A stretch of 64,000 bases of DNA from Streptomyces camelliae (lineage in GTDB: Bacteria > Actinomycetota > Actinomycetes > Streptomycetales > Streptomycetaceae), in assembly GCF_027625935.1 (NCBI RefSeq), contig NZ_CP115300.1:2728001-2792000 (forward strand), written 5' to 3'. A program made the translations under genes and the position numbers. The notes beneath the pieces are model-generated. The model saw only the letters and a program-made list of their open reading frames with translations, had not been told where the DNA came from and did no database searches. Positions 32,448 to 41,168 of the stretch are shown piece by piece. Numbering within the stretch: the first letter of the stretch is position 1; the number at the start of each line of letters is the position of its first letter.

Positions 32448-32804
32448 CCCGGAAGCATGCCGCCCGGCCCGCCGAACGGACAATCGACGCTGCGTCGAGC
32501 AAGCCGACGGCTGCCCGACACCTTGTCGATCACTGATGGCATGTTCCGGTCATACGTGGTCGCTGTCCGTGGCACGCACGGCACTTCGCCGGACTCGCCG
32601 AAGACGGCGGCTGCGAGCGGGTTCCAGGCGAACCGCACACGTAGGCGGGGTCGTGCTGGGCGTCGATCAGTCGGCGCAGACACCAACCTCCGTGCGGCGG
32701 ACCGGCTCCGGAGACCGGAGCAGACGGCGGACTGGGAGCGGGCGGCCACTCTTCTCTTCAGCTCACCGGCAGCGAGCCGGAGTTCGTGACCGGGGAACGA
32801 GACA
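32448..32804. other. gap between polyamine-binding protein and aldehyde dehydrogenase genes
   Basis: 357 bases without a supported gene. The minus-strand promoter of the binding protein gene should lie near 32480-32560. I see no convincing promoter hexamers or repeats. Confidence 0.4.
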
Positions 32805-32847
32805 GCGCGGCCCCCGGACGGGGAGGTGACCCGTCCGGGGGCCGCGC
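32805..32847 (-). terminator. terminator after the aldehyde dehydrogenase gene
   Basis: A perfect 18-bp stem, GCGCGGCCCCCGGACGGG with its exact complement at 32830-32847 around a 7-base loop, starting 16 bases after the stop of the aldehyde dehydrogenase gene. No T-tract, as is usual in this DNA. Confidence 0.88.
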
Positions 32848-32863
32848 CCGCTGTACCCGGTGC

Positions 32864-34303
32864 CTACTCGCCCAGGGACGTCATCACGTGCTTGATGCGC
32901 GTGTAGTCCTCGAAGCCGTACGCCGACAGGTCCTTGCCGTAGCCGGACTTCTTGAAGCCGCCGTGGGGCATCTCGGCGACCAGCGGGATGTGGGTGTTGA
33001 TCCACACGCAGCCGAAGTCGAGCTTCTTGGACATGCGCATCGCCCGGGCGTGGTCCTTGGTCCACACCGAGGACGCGAGGGCGTACTCGACGCCGTTGGC
33101 CCACTCGACGGCCTGGTTCTCGTCCGAGAAGGACTGGACGGTGATGACCGGGCCGAAGACCTCGTTCTGGATGATCTCGTCGTCCTGCTTCAGGCCGGAG
33201 ACGACGGTCGGGGCGTAGAAGTAGCCCTTGTCACCGACCTGGTGGCCGCCCGCCTGGACCTTGGCGTGGGCGGGGAGGCGGTCGATGAAGCCGGAGACCT
33301 GCTTGAGCTGGTTCGGGTTGTTCAGGGGGCCGTACAGGACGTCCTCGTCGTCCGGCTGACCCGTCTTCGTCTCGGCCGCGGCCTTGGCGAGCGCGGCCAC
33401 GAACTCGTCGTGGATGGACTCCTGGACGAGGACACGGGTCGCGGCCGTACAGTCCTGGCCGGCGTTGAAGAAGCCCGCGACGGAGATGTCCTCGACGGCC
33501 TTGGCGATGTCGGTGTCCTCGAAGACGACGACCGGGGCCTTGCCACCGAGCTCCAGGTGGACCCGCTTGACGTCCTTGGACGCGGACTCGGCCACCGACA
33601 TGCCGGCACGCACCGAGCCGGTGATCGACGCCATCGCGGGCACCGAGTGCTCGACCATCAGCCGGCCCGTGTCGCGGTCGCCGCAGACGACGTTGAAGAC
33701 GCCCTTGGGGAGGATCGAGCCGATGATGTCCGCGATGAGGACGGTGGAGGCGGGGGTGGTGTCCGACGGCTTCAGGACGACCGTGTTGCCCGCGGCGATC
33801 GCCGGGGCGAACTTCCACACCGCCATCATCATCGGGTAGTTCCAGGGGGCGACCTGGGCGCAGACGCCGACCGGCTCACGGCGGATGATCGAGGTCATCC
33901 CCTCCATGTACTCACCGGCCGAGCGGCCCTCCAGCAGCCGCGCCGCGCCCGCGAAGAAGCGGATCTGGTCGATCATCGGCGGGATCTCCTCGGAGCGGGT
34001 CAGCCCGACCGGCTTGCCCGTGTTCTCCACCTCGGCCGCGATCAGCTCCTCGGCGCGCTCCTCGAACGCGTCCGCGATCTTCAGCAGCGCCTTCTGCCGC
34101 TCGGCGGGCGTCGTGTCGCGCCAGGCCGGGAAGGCGCGGGCGGCGGCCTCCATCGCGGCGTCCACGTCCGCCGCACCGGACAGCGGCGCGGTCGCGTACG
34201 CCTCGCCCGTCGCGGGGTTGACCACCTCGGTGGTCCGTCCGTCGGCGGCGTCCCGGAACTCACCGTCGATGTAGTTGCGCAGACGACGCAGCTCGGTGCT
34301 CAC
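32864..34303 (-). CDS. gamma-aminobutyraldehyde dehydrogenase
   Basis: A 479-aa NAD(P)-dependent aldehyde dehydrogenase. The catalytic Cys is in FNAGQDCTAATRVLV near residue 279, the general base Glu in HLELGGKAP near 245, and the cofactor region VAPWNYPMMMAVWKFAPAIA near 148; length is normal. The NAGQDC form and the neighbours (Lrp regulator, class III aminotransferase, PotD-like protein) point to oxidation of 4-aminobutanal from putrescine to GABA. Start is GTG 34303 with CAGGAGG. It is divergent from the Lrp gene, with 171 bases in between that include an AT-rich stretch suitable for Lrp binding. Confidence 0.9.
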   Translation of the reverse strand: MSTELRRLRNYIDGEFRDAADGRTTEVVNPATGEAYATAPLSGAADVDAAMEAAARAFPAWRDTTPAERQKALLKIADAFEERAEELIAAEVENTGKPVGLTRSEEIPPMIDQIRFFAGAARLLEGRSAGEYMEGMTSIIRREPVGVCAQVAPWNYPMMMAVWKFAPAIAAGNTVVLKPSDTTPASTVLIADIIGSILPKGVFNVVCGDRDTGRLMVEHSVPAMASITGSVRAGMSVAESASKDVKRVHLELGGKAPVVVFEDTDIAKAVEDISVAGFFNAGQDCTAATRVLVQESIHDEFVAALAKAAAETKTGQPDDEDVLYGPLNNPNQLKQVSGFIDRLPAHAKVQAGGHQVGDKGYFYAPTVVSGLKQDDEIIQNEVFGPVITVQSFSDENQAVEWANGVEYALASSVWTKDHARAMRMSKKLDFGCVWINTHIPLVAEMPHGGFKKSGYGKDLSAYGFEDYTRIKHVMTSLGE

Positions 34304-34474
34304 TGCCGGCCTCCTGAATCAGGTTCTCGCTGTCCGATTGCTGAGACACCCACCCTAGTCGTCAGGCCCACGTTTTCAACACCCCCATGGGCACCTCTTC
34401 TGCGAAATCCGCAAGGTTGGGACTCTCAGACAACGAATTTCATCGATCGGGGCTTGCGGAACTGTCGAGACCTC

Positions 34475-34996
34475 GTGCACAGTGAGGTCGTGGCCAGTCG
34501 AAGCGCAGACCAGAGGGACTCCACCCGCGAGTCCAGGAACGGCGGCACCCCCCAGCTGGATGCCGTCTCCCTCGCCATCATCCAGCAGCTCCAGGAGGAC
34601 GGCCGCCGGCCGTACGCCGCGATCGGCAAGGCCGTCGGCCTGTCCGAGGCGGCCGTGCGCCAGCGCGTCCAGAAGCTGCTGGACCAGGGCGTGATGCAGA
34701 TCGTCGCCGTCACGGACCCGCTCACCGTGGGCTTCCGCCGGCAGGCGATGGTCGGGATCAACGTCGAAGGCGATGTCGAGTCGATCGCGGACGCGCTGAC
34801 TGACATGTCGGAAGTCGAGTACGTGGTGATGACCGCGGGCTCGTTCGACATCCTCGCCGAGATCGTCTGCGAGGACGACGACCACCTGCTGGACGTCATC
34901 AACAAACGCATCCGGGCCCTGCCCGGGGTGCGCTCCACCGAGAGCTTCGTCTACCTCAAGCTCAAGAAGCAGACCTACATGTGGGGAACCCGATAA
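34475..34996 (+). CDS. Lrp/AsnC family transcriptional regulator
   Basis: A 173-aa regulator with an N-terminal winged HTH (LDAVSLAIIQQLQEDGRRPY then AAIGKAVGLSEAAVRQRVQK) and a C-terminal RAM/AsnC domain (VGINVEGDVESIADALTDMS, YVVMTAGSFDILAEIVCEDD). It probably senses an amino acid or polyamine and controls the divergent dehydrogenase and the downstream aminotransferase. Two GTG starts are possible, 34475 and 34490; the latter has GTGAGG but only 3 bases away. The stop is 2 bases before the chosen start of the aminotransferase, so they share a transcript. Confidence 0.9.
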   Translation: MHSEVVASRSADQRDSTRESRNGGTPQLDAVSLAIIQQLQEDGRRPYAAIGKAVGLSEAAVRQRVQKLLDQGVMQIVAVTDPLTVGFRRQAMVGINVEGDVESIADALTDMSEVEYVVMTAGSFDILAEIVCEDDDHLLDVINKRIRALPGVRSTESFVYLKLKKQTYMWGTR

Positions 34997-34998
34997 CC

Positions 34999-36363
34999 GT
35001 GACCCAGAAGGACCTCAGCCGCACCGCGTACGACCACCTGTGGATGCACTTCACCCGCATGTCCTCGTACGAGAACTCCCCCGTCCCGACCATCGTCCGG
35101 GGCGAGGGCACCCACATCTACGACGACAAGGGCAAGCGCTACCTCGACGGCCTCGCCGGTCTGTTCGTGGTCCAGGCCGGTCACGGCCGCACGGAACTCG
35201 CCGAGACCGCCTTCAAGCAGGCCCAGGAGCTCGCCTTCTTCCCGGTGTGGTCCTACGCCCACCCCAAGGCCGTCGAGCTGGCCGAGCGCCTGGCCGACTA
35301 CGCCCCGGGCGACCTGAACAAGGTCTTCTTCACCACCGGCGGCGGCGAGGCCGTCGAGACCGCCTGGAAGCTCGCCAAGCAGTACTTCAAGCTCAAGGGC
35401 AAGCCGACCAAGTACAAGGTCATCTCGCGTGCGGTCGCCTACCACGGCACCCCGCAGGGCGCCCTGTCCATCACCGGCCTGCCGGGCCTGAAGGCCCCCT
35501 TCGAGCCGCTGGTGCCGGGCGCGCACAAGGTGCCGAACACCAACATCTACCGCGCCCCGATCTTCGGCGACGACCCCGAGGCCTTCGGCCGCTGGGCCGC
35601 CGACCAGATCGAGCAGCAGATCCTCTTCGAGGGCCCGGACACCGTCGCGGCGGTCTTCCTGGAGCCCGTGCAGAACGCCGGCGGCTGCTTCCCGCCCCCG
35701 CCCGGCTACTTCCAGCGCGTGCGCGAGATCTGCGACCAGTACGACGTACTGCTCGTGTCGGACGAGGTCATCTGCGCCTTCGGCCGCCTCGGCACGATGT
35801 TCGCCTGCGACAAGTTCGGCTACGTCCCGGACATGATCACCTGCGCCAAGGGCATGACCTCGGGCTACTCCCCGATCGGCGCCTGCATCATCTCCGACAA
35901 GCTCGCCGAGCCGTTCTACAAGGGCGACAACACCTTCCTGCACGGCTACACCTTCGGCGGCCACCCGGTGTCGGCGGCGGTGGGTCTCGCCAACCTCGAC
36001 CTGTTCGAGCGCGAGAACCTCAATCAGCACGTGCTCGACAACGAGGGCGCCTTCCTGCAGACCCTGCAGAAGCTGCACGACCTGCCGATCGTCGGCGACG
36101 TCCGCGGCAACGGCTTCTTCTACGGCATCGAGCTGGTGAAGGACAAGCACACCAAGGAGTCCTTCAACGAGGAGGAGACCGAGCGCGTCCTGTACGGCTT
36201 CCTCTCCAAGGCCCTGTTCGACAACGGCCTGTACTGCCGTGCCGACGACCGCGGCGACCCGGTGATCCAGCTCGCCCCGCCGCTGATCTCCAACCAGGAG
36301 ACCTTCGACGAGATCGAGCAGATCCTGCGGGCCACGCTCACGGAGGCGTGGACCAAGCTCTGA
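34999..36363 (+). CDS. class III PLP-dependent aminotransferase (putrescine/diamine type)
   Basis: A 454-aa fold-type I aminotransferase. The PLP-binding Lys is in DMITCAKGMTSGYSPIGA near residue 285, the PLP-phosphate and Asp contacts in FTTGGGEAVETAWKLAKQY near 110 and VSDEVICAFGRLG near 255. It resembles SpuC-like aminotransferases, which transfer the amino group of putrescine to pyruvate and give the 4-aminobutanal used by the divergent dehydrogenase. A GTG at 34999, just after the regulator's stop, has GGGGAA upstream and is preferred; GTG 34981 would overlap the Lrp gene. A strong stem-loop ends the transcript. Confidence 0.9.
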   Translation: MTQKDLSRTAYDHLWMHFTRMSSYENSPVPTIVRGEGTHIYDDKGKRYLDGLAGLFVVQAGHGRTELAETAFKQAQELAFFPVWSYAHPKAVELAERLADYAPGDLNKVFFTTGGGEAVETAWKLAKQYFKLKGKPTKYKVISRAVAYHGTPQGALSITGLPGLKAPFEPLVPGAHKVPNTNIYRAPIFGDDPEAFGRWAADQIEQQILFEGPDTVAAVFLEPVQNAGGCFPPPPGYFQRVREICDQYDVLLVSDEVICAFGRLGTMFACDKFGYVPDMITCAKGMTSGYSPIGACIISDKLAEPFYKGDNTFLHGYTFGGHPVSAAVGLANLDLFERENLNQHVLDNEGAFLQTLQKLHDLPIVGDVRGNGFFYGIELVKDKHTKESFNEEETERVLYGFLSKALFDNGLYCRADDRGDPVIQLAPPLISNQETFDEIEQILRATLTEAWTKL

Positions 36364-36443
36364 TCATCCTCGGGTGATCCTTCTGGATGATCAACACCGG
36401 CCCCGGTGCCGCCCGTTCGAGTGAGAACGGCGGCCCGGGGCCG
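36361..36443 (+). terminator. two stem-loops after the aminotransferase gene
   Basis: TGATCATCC pairs with GGATGATCA (36361-36393), overlapping the stop codon. A larger GC-rich stem follows, with CGGCCCCGG at 36398 matched by CCGGGGCCG ending at 36443 and an inner CGTTC/GAACG helix. The second is the likely terminator. Confidence 0.8.
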
Positions 36444-36564
36444 TGTGCTGTCCGGCCTCCCGGTACCGGCTATCTAGCGTTCCAGTGACCGATCGGCCCA
36501 GCCTTCGTTCGCCCATACGAGGGATCAGGCACGGGAAAACGGATCAGAACCGAGGTGTACGCCC

Positions 36565-37305
36565 ATGGAGGCCCCGCCGGACAACGACGTGCTCTGGGCA
36601 CGCGCGCTGCACTTCAGGCACCCCGACGGCTCTCCCGGGCTCGCCGGGATCTCGCTGGGGGTGCGGGAGAGCGAGATCCTCGCCGTCACCGGCCCGCGCG
36701 GCAGCGGCAAGACGACCCTGCTGCGCTGTCTGTCCGGCCTGGTGCCGGTGCGCGAGGGCGAGGTCTGGTTCAACAGCTCGCCCGTGCACACCCTGGGCCC
36801 GATGGCCCGGGAACGGCTGCGCCGGGACCGCTTCGGCTGGATCGACCCCGTACCGGTCCTCGTCCCCGAGCTGAACGTCTGGGAGAACGCCGCGCTCCCC
36901 CTGATGCTGCGCGGCACCAGCCGCCGCCGGGCCAAGGTCGCCGCGCTGGAGTGGCTGGAGCGCCTCGACGTCGGCGACAGGTCCCGCGCGCACCCGCACG
37001 AACTGCAGCAGGCCGAACGCCAGCGCGTGTCGATCGCCCGAGCGCTGGCCCCGGCCCCCTCGGTCCTGTTCGCCGACGAACCGACGGCCCCGCTCCACCG
37101 CGCCGACCGCACCCACGTGCTGCGGACGCTCACCACGGCCGCCCGCTCGCACGGCATCACCGTCGTCCTCGCCACGAACGACCCCGACACCGCGGCCCTC
37201 GCCGACCGGACGGTCTCCCTGCTGGACGGGCGGCGCGTCCAGACCCTGCACCTGCCCCAGACCCCGGAGACGGAAGGCCGGGCCGCGTGCTCGCTCTCCG
37301 TCTGA
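36565..37305 (+). CDS. ABC transporter ATPase-like protein with degenerate motifs
   Basis: A 246-aa protein with the fold order of LolD/MacB-type ATPases. Walker A is intact (GPRGSGKTTLLRCLSGL near residue 43) and Walker B reads SVLFADEP near 168. Other motifs are altered: the Q-loop Gln is missing in FGWIDPVPVLVPELNVWENA, the LSGGQ signature reads LQQAE, the D-loop is TAPLH, and the H-loop His is Asn in VLATNDPD. ATP turnover may be weak or lost, or the protein may work asymmetrically. The permease gene overlaps its end by 19 bases. GAGG precedes ATG 36565. Role of the pair is unknown. Confidence 0.85.
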   Translation: MEAPPDNDVLWARALHFRHPDGSPGLAGISLGVRESEILAVTGPRGSGKTTLLRCLSGLVPVREGEVWFNSSPVHTLGPMARERLRRDRFGWIDPVPVLVPELNVWENAALPLMLRGTSRRRAKVAALEWLERLDVGDRSRAHPHELQQAERQRVSIARALAPAPSVLFADEPTAPLHRADRTHVLRTLTTAARSHGITVVLATNDPDTAALADRTVSLLDGRRVQTLHLPQTPETEGRAACSLSV

Positions 37306-38645
37306 CCCGCGCGGCCCGGCCCGCGGTCCAGCTGCGCCGCCTGCTGGTGGCCGCGGCCTCGGCGGGCACCGGGTTCCTGCTGCTGTCCTGCCTCGGTTAC
37401 GCCCTGCACCACCCTCAGTCCGCCGGTGCCGCCGCGCTGCGCCTGGTCTGGTGCGCGGTGCCGCTCGCCGCCACGGTGTACCTCGCGCTCGCCGTCGCCC
37501 GCACCGACCCCGGCACCAAGCCACGCACCGGACTGTCCGCCGTCGGCCTCGGCCCGGCCCGCCTCATGGCCGTCTCCGCCCTCACCACGGCCCTGGCCTG
37601 CACCCTGGGCTCGGCGGTGGCCCTGCTGGTCTTCCTGCACCTGCGCGGCGACCTGACGGGCATGCCCTTCGACGGCGCCGCGTCCGACTTCCTCGCCTCC
37701 GACCAGCCCCTCCCGCTCCCGGCGGCCCTGACCCTGCTCACCCTGGTGCCGGCCACGGCCACGACGACGGTGGCCCTCTCCCTGCGCCCGCGCGACCCCC
37801 GCCCCACCACCCCGGGCCCGCGCAGATTCGGCCGCTTCGGGGCGTACGGCCACGCGACGGCGAAGGAGACGTTCGGGACGTACGGCAGGTACGGCGCGCG
37901 TCTGAGCCGGCGGACCGCGAGCGACGGCGGGGCACCGCATCCGCACGCGACGGGCGGCCGTACCGCCGAGGCCGCTCCCGCTCCGCAGGAGAGCGGCGAC
38001 CTCACCGCACCGGACACCGAAGCCGGATCCCCGGCCCCGGCCCCGGAGACCACCTGGCCCGCGGACACTCCTCAGCCCCCCAAGGACGCCCCCGCCGGCC
38101 TCCCCTGGGGCATCACCTTCCTCGCCATGGGCCTCGCGGTCCACGCCTACGCCGACCGCGCGGCCCTCGCCGTGCTGCTCGGCTGGCTCCTCATCGCCAC
38201 CGGCCTGGTCCTCGCCGCCCCCGGCCTCACCCACCTGTGCGGCCGGCTCCTGCAGTCCACCCGCCCCGGCGCCCTCCGCCTGCTCGCCGGCCGGGTCCTC
38301 ATGGCGGAAGCCACCCGCATCGGCCGTCCCCTGGGCGTCGTGTGCGCGGTCGCGTCCGCCGGGTACGCCATGACCACGCTGTACGCCGGCTCCGCACCGG
38401 CGTTCGGCCCGCTGACCACCCTGGGCGCGCTGCTCGTCACCGGCTGCACGGTCGCCACCCTGCTCACCGCGGCCGTGGAGACCCGCCAGTGCCGGTCCGA
38501 GACGACCGCCGCGCTGCTCCGGCTCGGCGCCCCCGCCTCGATGCTGCGCGTGGCCGCGGCCCTGCGCGCGGCGGCCCTGCTGGCGCTGTTCGGTCCCCTC
38601 ACCGTCGCCGTCGCCGCCCTGGCGGCGCTCCCCGTGGACCGCTGA
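37287..38645 (+). CDS. multispanning membrane protein, partner of the ABC-like ATPase
   Basis: A 452-aa membrane protein. Hydrophobic segments cluster at residues ~15-45, 50-65, 85-115 and 135-160, then a long polar, Pro-rich cytosolic or external loop (~170-265) and a second hydrophobic half (~270-450), including ITFLAMGLAVHAYADRA and a C-terminal AALLALFGPLTVAVAALAAL. The layout resembles FtsX/MacB-type permeases but sequence identity is too low for a firm family call. GTG 37287 overlaps the ATPase gene, so the two are translationally coupled and probably form one complex. A function in export or envelope maintenance is only a guess. Confidence 0.78.
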   Translation: MLALRLTRAARPAVQLRRLLVAAASAGTGFLLLSCLGYALHHPQSAGAAALRLVWCAVPLAATVYLALAVARTDPGTKPRTGLSAVGLGPARLMAVSALTTALACTLGSAVALLVFLHLRGDLTGMPFDGAASDFLASDQPLPLPAALTLLTLVPATATTTVALSLRPRDPRPTTPGPRRFGRFGAYGHATAKETFGTYGRYGARLSRRTASDGGAPHPHATGGRTAEAAPAPQESGDLTAPDTEAGSPAPAPETTWPADTPQPPKDAPAGLPWGITFLAMGLAVHAYADRAALAVLLGWLLIATGLVLAAPGLTHLCGRLLQSTRPGALRLLAGRVLMAEATRIGRPLGVVCAVASAGYAMTTLYAGSAPAFGPLTTLGALLVTGCTVATLLTAAVETRQCRSETTAALLRLGAPASMLRVAAALRAAALLALFGPLTVAVAALAALPVDR

Positions 38646-38735
38646 AAAAAGTTCTCCCGTCGCCGATGAGTTCGAGCCGGACCCCCGGTCTACCCACCGA
38701 ACACACCGGCACGAACGCCTACGGGAGAGACCCTC

Positions 38736-39143
38736 ATGTACCAGCAGATGATCTTCGTGAACCTGCCCGTGAACGACCTCGACGCCTCGAAGAAGTTCTT
38801 CACGGAGCTGGGCTACACGATCAACCCCCAGTTCAGCGACGAGAAGGCTGCCTCCGTGGTGATCAGCGACACCATCTTCGCGATGCTGCTCACCAAGCCG
38901 TTCTACGCGACGTTCACCAAGAAGGAGATCGCCGACGCGACGACGACCAGCGAGGTGCTGGTCTGTCTGAGCGCGGAGAGCCGCGCGCAGGTCGACGAGC
39001 TGGTCGGGAAGGCGATCGCGGCGGGCGGCACGGAGACCGGCCCGACCCAGGACCACGGCTTCATGTACGGCCGCGCCTTCGACGACCTCGACGGCCACAC
39101 CTGGGAGGTCATGTGGATGGACCCGGCGGCGGTCCAGGGCTGA
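38736..39143 (+). CDS. VOC family protein (glyoxalase/bleomycin-resistance fold)
   Basis: A 135-aa vicinal-oxygen-chelate protein with the usual start FVNLPVNDLDASKKFFTELG and end DGHTWEVMWMDPAAV, whose last Glu and nearby residues form the metal or ligand site in the family. Such small proteins act as lyases, dioxygenases or drug-binding proteins; no substrate can be assigned. ATG 38736 follows GGGAGAG. It is a single-gene unit; the 190 bases after it contain the promoter of the next gene. Confidence 0.87.
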   Translation: MYQQMIFVNLPVNDLDASKKFFTELGYTINPQFSDEKAASVVISDTIFAMLLTKPFYATFTKKEIADATTTSEVLVCLSAESRAQVDELVGKAIAAGGTETGPTQDHGFMYGRAFDDLDGHTWEVMWMDPAAVQG

Positions 39144-39210
39144 CAACTCGGGTCAAACGTCCGGGCGATTAATAAGAAGGTAAAGCCAACGGCTGCTGAC
39201 GGCTTGTGCA

Positions 39211-39238
39211 TTGACACTGCTTACGGAGCGCTTATAGA
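39211..39238 (+). promoter_or_regulatory. HrdB-type promoter upstream of the LAETG protein gene
   Basis: TTGACA (39211-39216), a 16-base spacer and TATAGA (39233-39238) give a near-consensus housekeeping promoter. It lies about 98 bases before the TTG start at 39336, leaving a leader that includes the hairpin at 39254-39295. Confidence 0.75.
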
Positions 39239-39253
39239 CCTGTGAGCCTCCTG

Positions 39254-39295
39254 GGGGTGCTGGGGCGTCACCCTCACCTGCCGCCCCAACACCCC
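39254..39295. other. leader hairpin of the LAETG protein gene
   Basis: GGGGTGCTGGGGCG pairs with CGCCCCAACACCCC with one mismatch and a 14-base loop. It sits between the promoter and the start codon, so it may stabilise the mRNA or act as an attenuator rather than as the terminator of the VOC gene. Confidence 0.55.
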
Positions 39296-39335
39296 CTCAG
39301 CCCCCCGCAGTTATGCACTCTGTAAAGGACAAACG

Positions 39336-40025
39336 TTGTCCATAACTCGCCGCAGCGCACGCCGTTCGGTGCGCATCCTCGGTGTCGCCTCTGCCTCCGC
39401 CGCCGCGGTGCTGGCTCTGTCCAGCACCGCGTTCGCGTGCAGCATCAGTGAGTTCAAGGCCGAAGCCAAGTGCGACGGCGGCAAGGGCGTCATCGTCGTC
39501 ACCGACAAGGACGCCTCCGGTACCCCGGCCACCATCACCGTGTTCCGGGAGAACAACGGTGGCGTCGAGAAGCAGATCGCCGAGCAGCCGGTCAAGGGCT
39601 CCGCCGAGGGCACTTCGGTCACCTTCCAGGAGAACTGGAAGCCGAACGCGACGTACCGCGTCCACGTCACGGCCAGCCCTTACGTCGACCAGGACATCAC
39701 GACTCCGCTGAGCACGCCGTCCACGGCCTGCACGACCGAGAGCTCCACCCCGACCCCGCCCGCCTCCCCCACGCCGACCCCGTCGGCGTCCACCCCGGCC
39801 CAGTCGCCGACCCCGACCCCGTCCTCCTCCGCCTCCAGCCCCGCCCCGGCGAGCGCAGCCCCGAGCAACGCGCCGTCCCCGGCGGCCGGCAGCTCGAACC
39901 TCGCCGAGACCGGTGCGAACTCCAACACCCCGCTGATCGCCGGTCTCGCGGGCGCGCTGGTCGTCGTCGGCGGCGGCGCGGTCTGGTTCGGCATGCGCCG
40001 TCGCGGCACGCGCGGCAACGGCTGA
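39336..40025 (+). CDS. LAETG-motif sortase substrate, cell-surface protein
   Basis: A 229-aa exported protein. An N-terminal signal peptide (basic [11 protein letters not shown], hydrophobic core, cleavage near AFA) is followed by a ~95-residue beta-rich domain with two Cys (FACSISE, AKCDGG), a Pro/Ser/Thr-rich wall-spanning linker (~135-185), and the sorting signal NLAETGANS with a hydrophobic segment and RRRGTRGNG tail. LAETG is the motif for class E sortases (SrtE1/SrtE2), so the protein should be attached to the cell wall, perhaps on aerial hyphae. The start is TTG 39336 with AAAGGAC. Function of the head domain is unknown. Confidence 0.9.
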   Translation: MSITRRSARRSVRILGVASASAAAVLALSSTAFACSISEFKAEAKCDGGKGVIVVTDKDASGTPATITVFRENNGGVEKQIAEQPVKGSAEGTSVTFQENWKPNATYRVHVTASPYVDQDITTPLSTPSTACTTESSTPTPPASPTPTPSASTPAQSPTPTPSSSASSPAPASAAPSNAPSPAAGSSNLAETGANSNTPLIAGLAGALVVVGGGAVWFGMRRRGTRGNG

Positions 40026-40048
40026 CCCCGGCGCACTCACTCCACTTC

Positions 40049-40085
40049 CGCGGCCCGTCCCCCTATCCCCAGGGGACGGGCCGCG
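40049..40085. terminator. bidirectional terminator between LAETG gene and thiQ
   Basis: CGCGGCCCGTCCCC (40049-40062) is exactly complementary to GGGGACGGGCCGCG (40072-40085), with a 9-base loop. It serves the convergent genes ending at 40025 and 40120. Confidence 0.85.
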
Positions 40086-40119
40086 GTCGTACGGCCCCCT
40101 GCCCTCAGCAGGTCGCCGA

Positions 40120-41139
40120 TCAGTCGAGCACGACGATGTCGGCCGCGTCGAACTCCACGCCCACCGCGTCCCCGGCCTCGGGCGCGTCCCGCAGTGCGCA
40201 GGCGGCCTCCAGGCGTGGTCCGTCCCCGGGCTGGAGGTGGACGGCCACATGGGTGCCCTTGAAGGTGCGGGCGGTCACCGTGCAGGGCAGGCCCGCGTCG
40301 GCCGCCACGAGCCGTACCCCGGCGGGCCGGACCAGCAGCGTGCGCGCACCCTGCGGGGAACCGTCGGGCACCGGCAGCTTGCCCCAGGCGCTGTCGGCGG
40401 CCGTACCGACGACGGTCGCCTCGACCACGTTGTCGAAGCCGAGGAACCGGGCCACGAACGCGTCGGCGGGCCGCTGCCAGACCTCAAGAGGCGTGCCGGA
40501 CTGGGCGATCCGCCCGTCCCTCATCACCACCACCCGGTCGGCCAGCGCGAACGCCTCGCCCTGGTCGTGGGTCACGGCGAGCACGGTGGTGCCCAACCGG
40601 CCGAAGAGTTCCCGCAGTTCGACCACCAGCCGCTCCCGCAGCGAGCGGTCGAGCTGGCCGAGCGGCTCGTCCAGCATCAGCAGCCGGGGCTTCGGCGCGA
40701 GCGCACGGGCGAGGGCCACGCGCTGCTGCTCACCGCCGGACAGGGCGGCCACGGCCCGCCGCGCCGCCCCGGGCAGCCCGACGAGCTCCAGCAACTGCCC
40801 CACCTCGGCGTCCCGTTCCCCCTTCGCGACGCCGTGCATGCGCAGCCCGAAGGCCACGTTCGCGCCGACGTCCCGCTGCGGAAAGAGCTGATGGTCCTGG
40901 AACATCAGGCCGACACCCCGCTTGTGCGCGGGTACGCCGGACTGGTCGCGGCCGTCGAGCAGCACCCGCCCGCCGGACAGGGGCTGGAGTCCGGCGACCG
41001 CCCGGAGCAGCGTGGACTTTCCGCTGCCGCTGGGCCCGAGCACGCACACCACCTCGTGCTCGGCGACCTCCAGACCGACGGCGTCGAGCACGGCCCGCCC
41101 GCCGAAGCGCACGGTCGCGGCATCGAGGCTGAGCAGCAT
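40120..41139 (-). CDS. thiQ: thiamine ABC transporter, ATP-binding protein
   Basis: A 339-aa importer ATPase. Walker A GPSGSGKSTLLRAVAG near residue 35, Q-loop GLMFQDHQLFPQ, signature ALSGGEQQRVALARAL near 132, Walker B LLMLDEP and H-loop VTHDQGEA are all intact, followed by a C-terminal TOBE-like domain (VRPAGVRLVAADAG). It should power uptake of thiamine or its phosphates or a precursor. ATG 41139 follows GGGGAG. It is the last gene of a thiB-thiP-thiQ operon under a TPP riboswitch, which is the main evidence for the substrate. Confidence 0.88.
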   Translation of the reverse strand: MLLSLDAATVRFGGRAVLDAVGLEVAEHEVVCVLGPSGSGKSTLLRAVAGLQPLSGGRVLLDGRDQSGVPAHKRGVGLMFQDHQLFPQRDVGANVAFGLRMHGVAKGERDAEVGQLLELVGLPGAARRAVAALSGGEQQRVALARALAPKPRLLMLDEPLGQLDRSLRERLVVELRELFGRLGTTVLAVTHDQGEAFALADRVVVMRDGRIAQSGTPLEVWQRPADAFVARFLGFDNVVEATVVGTAADSAWGKLPVPDGSPQGARTLLVRPAGVRLVAADAGLPCTVTARTFKGTHVAVHLQPGDGPRLEAACALRDAPEAGDAVGVEFDAADIVVLD

Positions 41140-41168
41140 CAGAACTCCCCCGTCAGCGTCTTCGGCAT

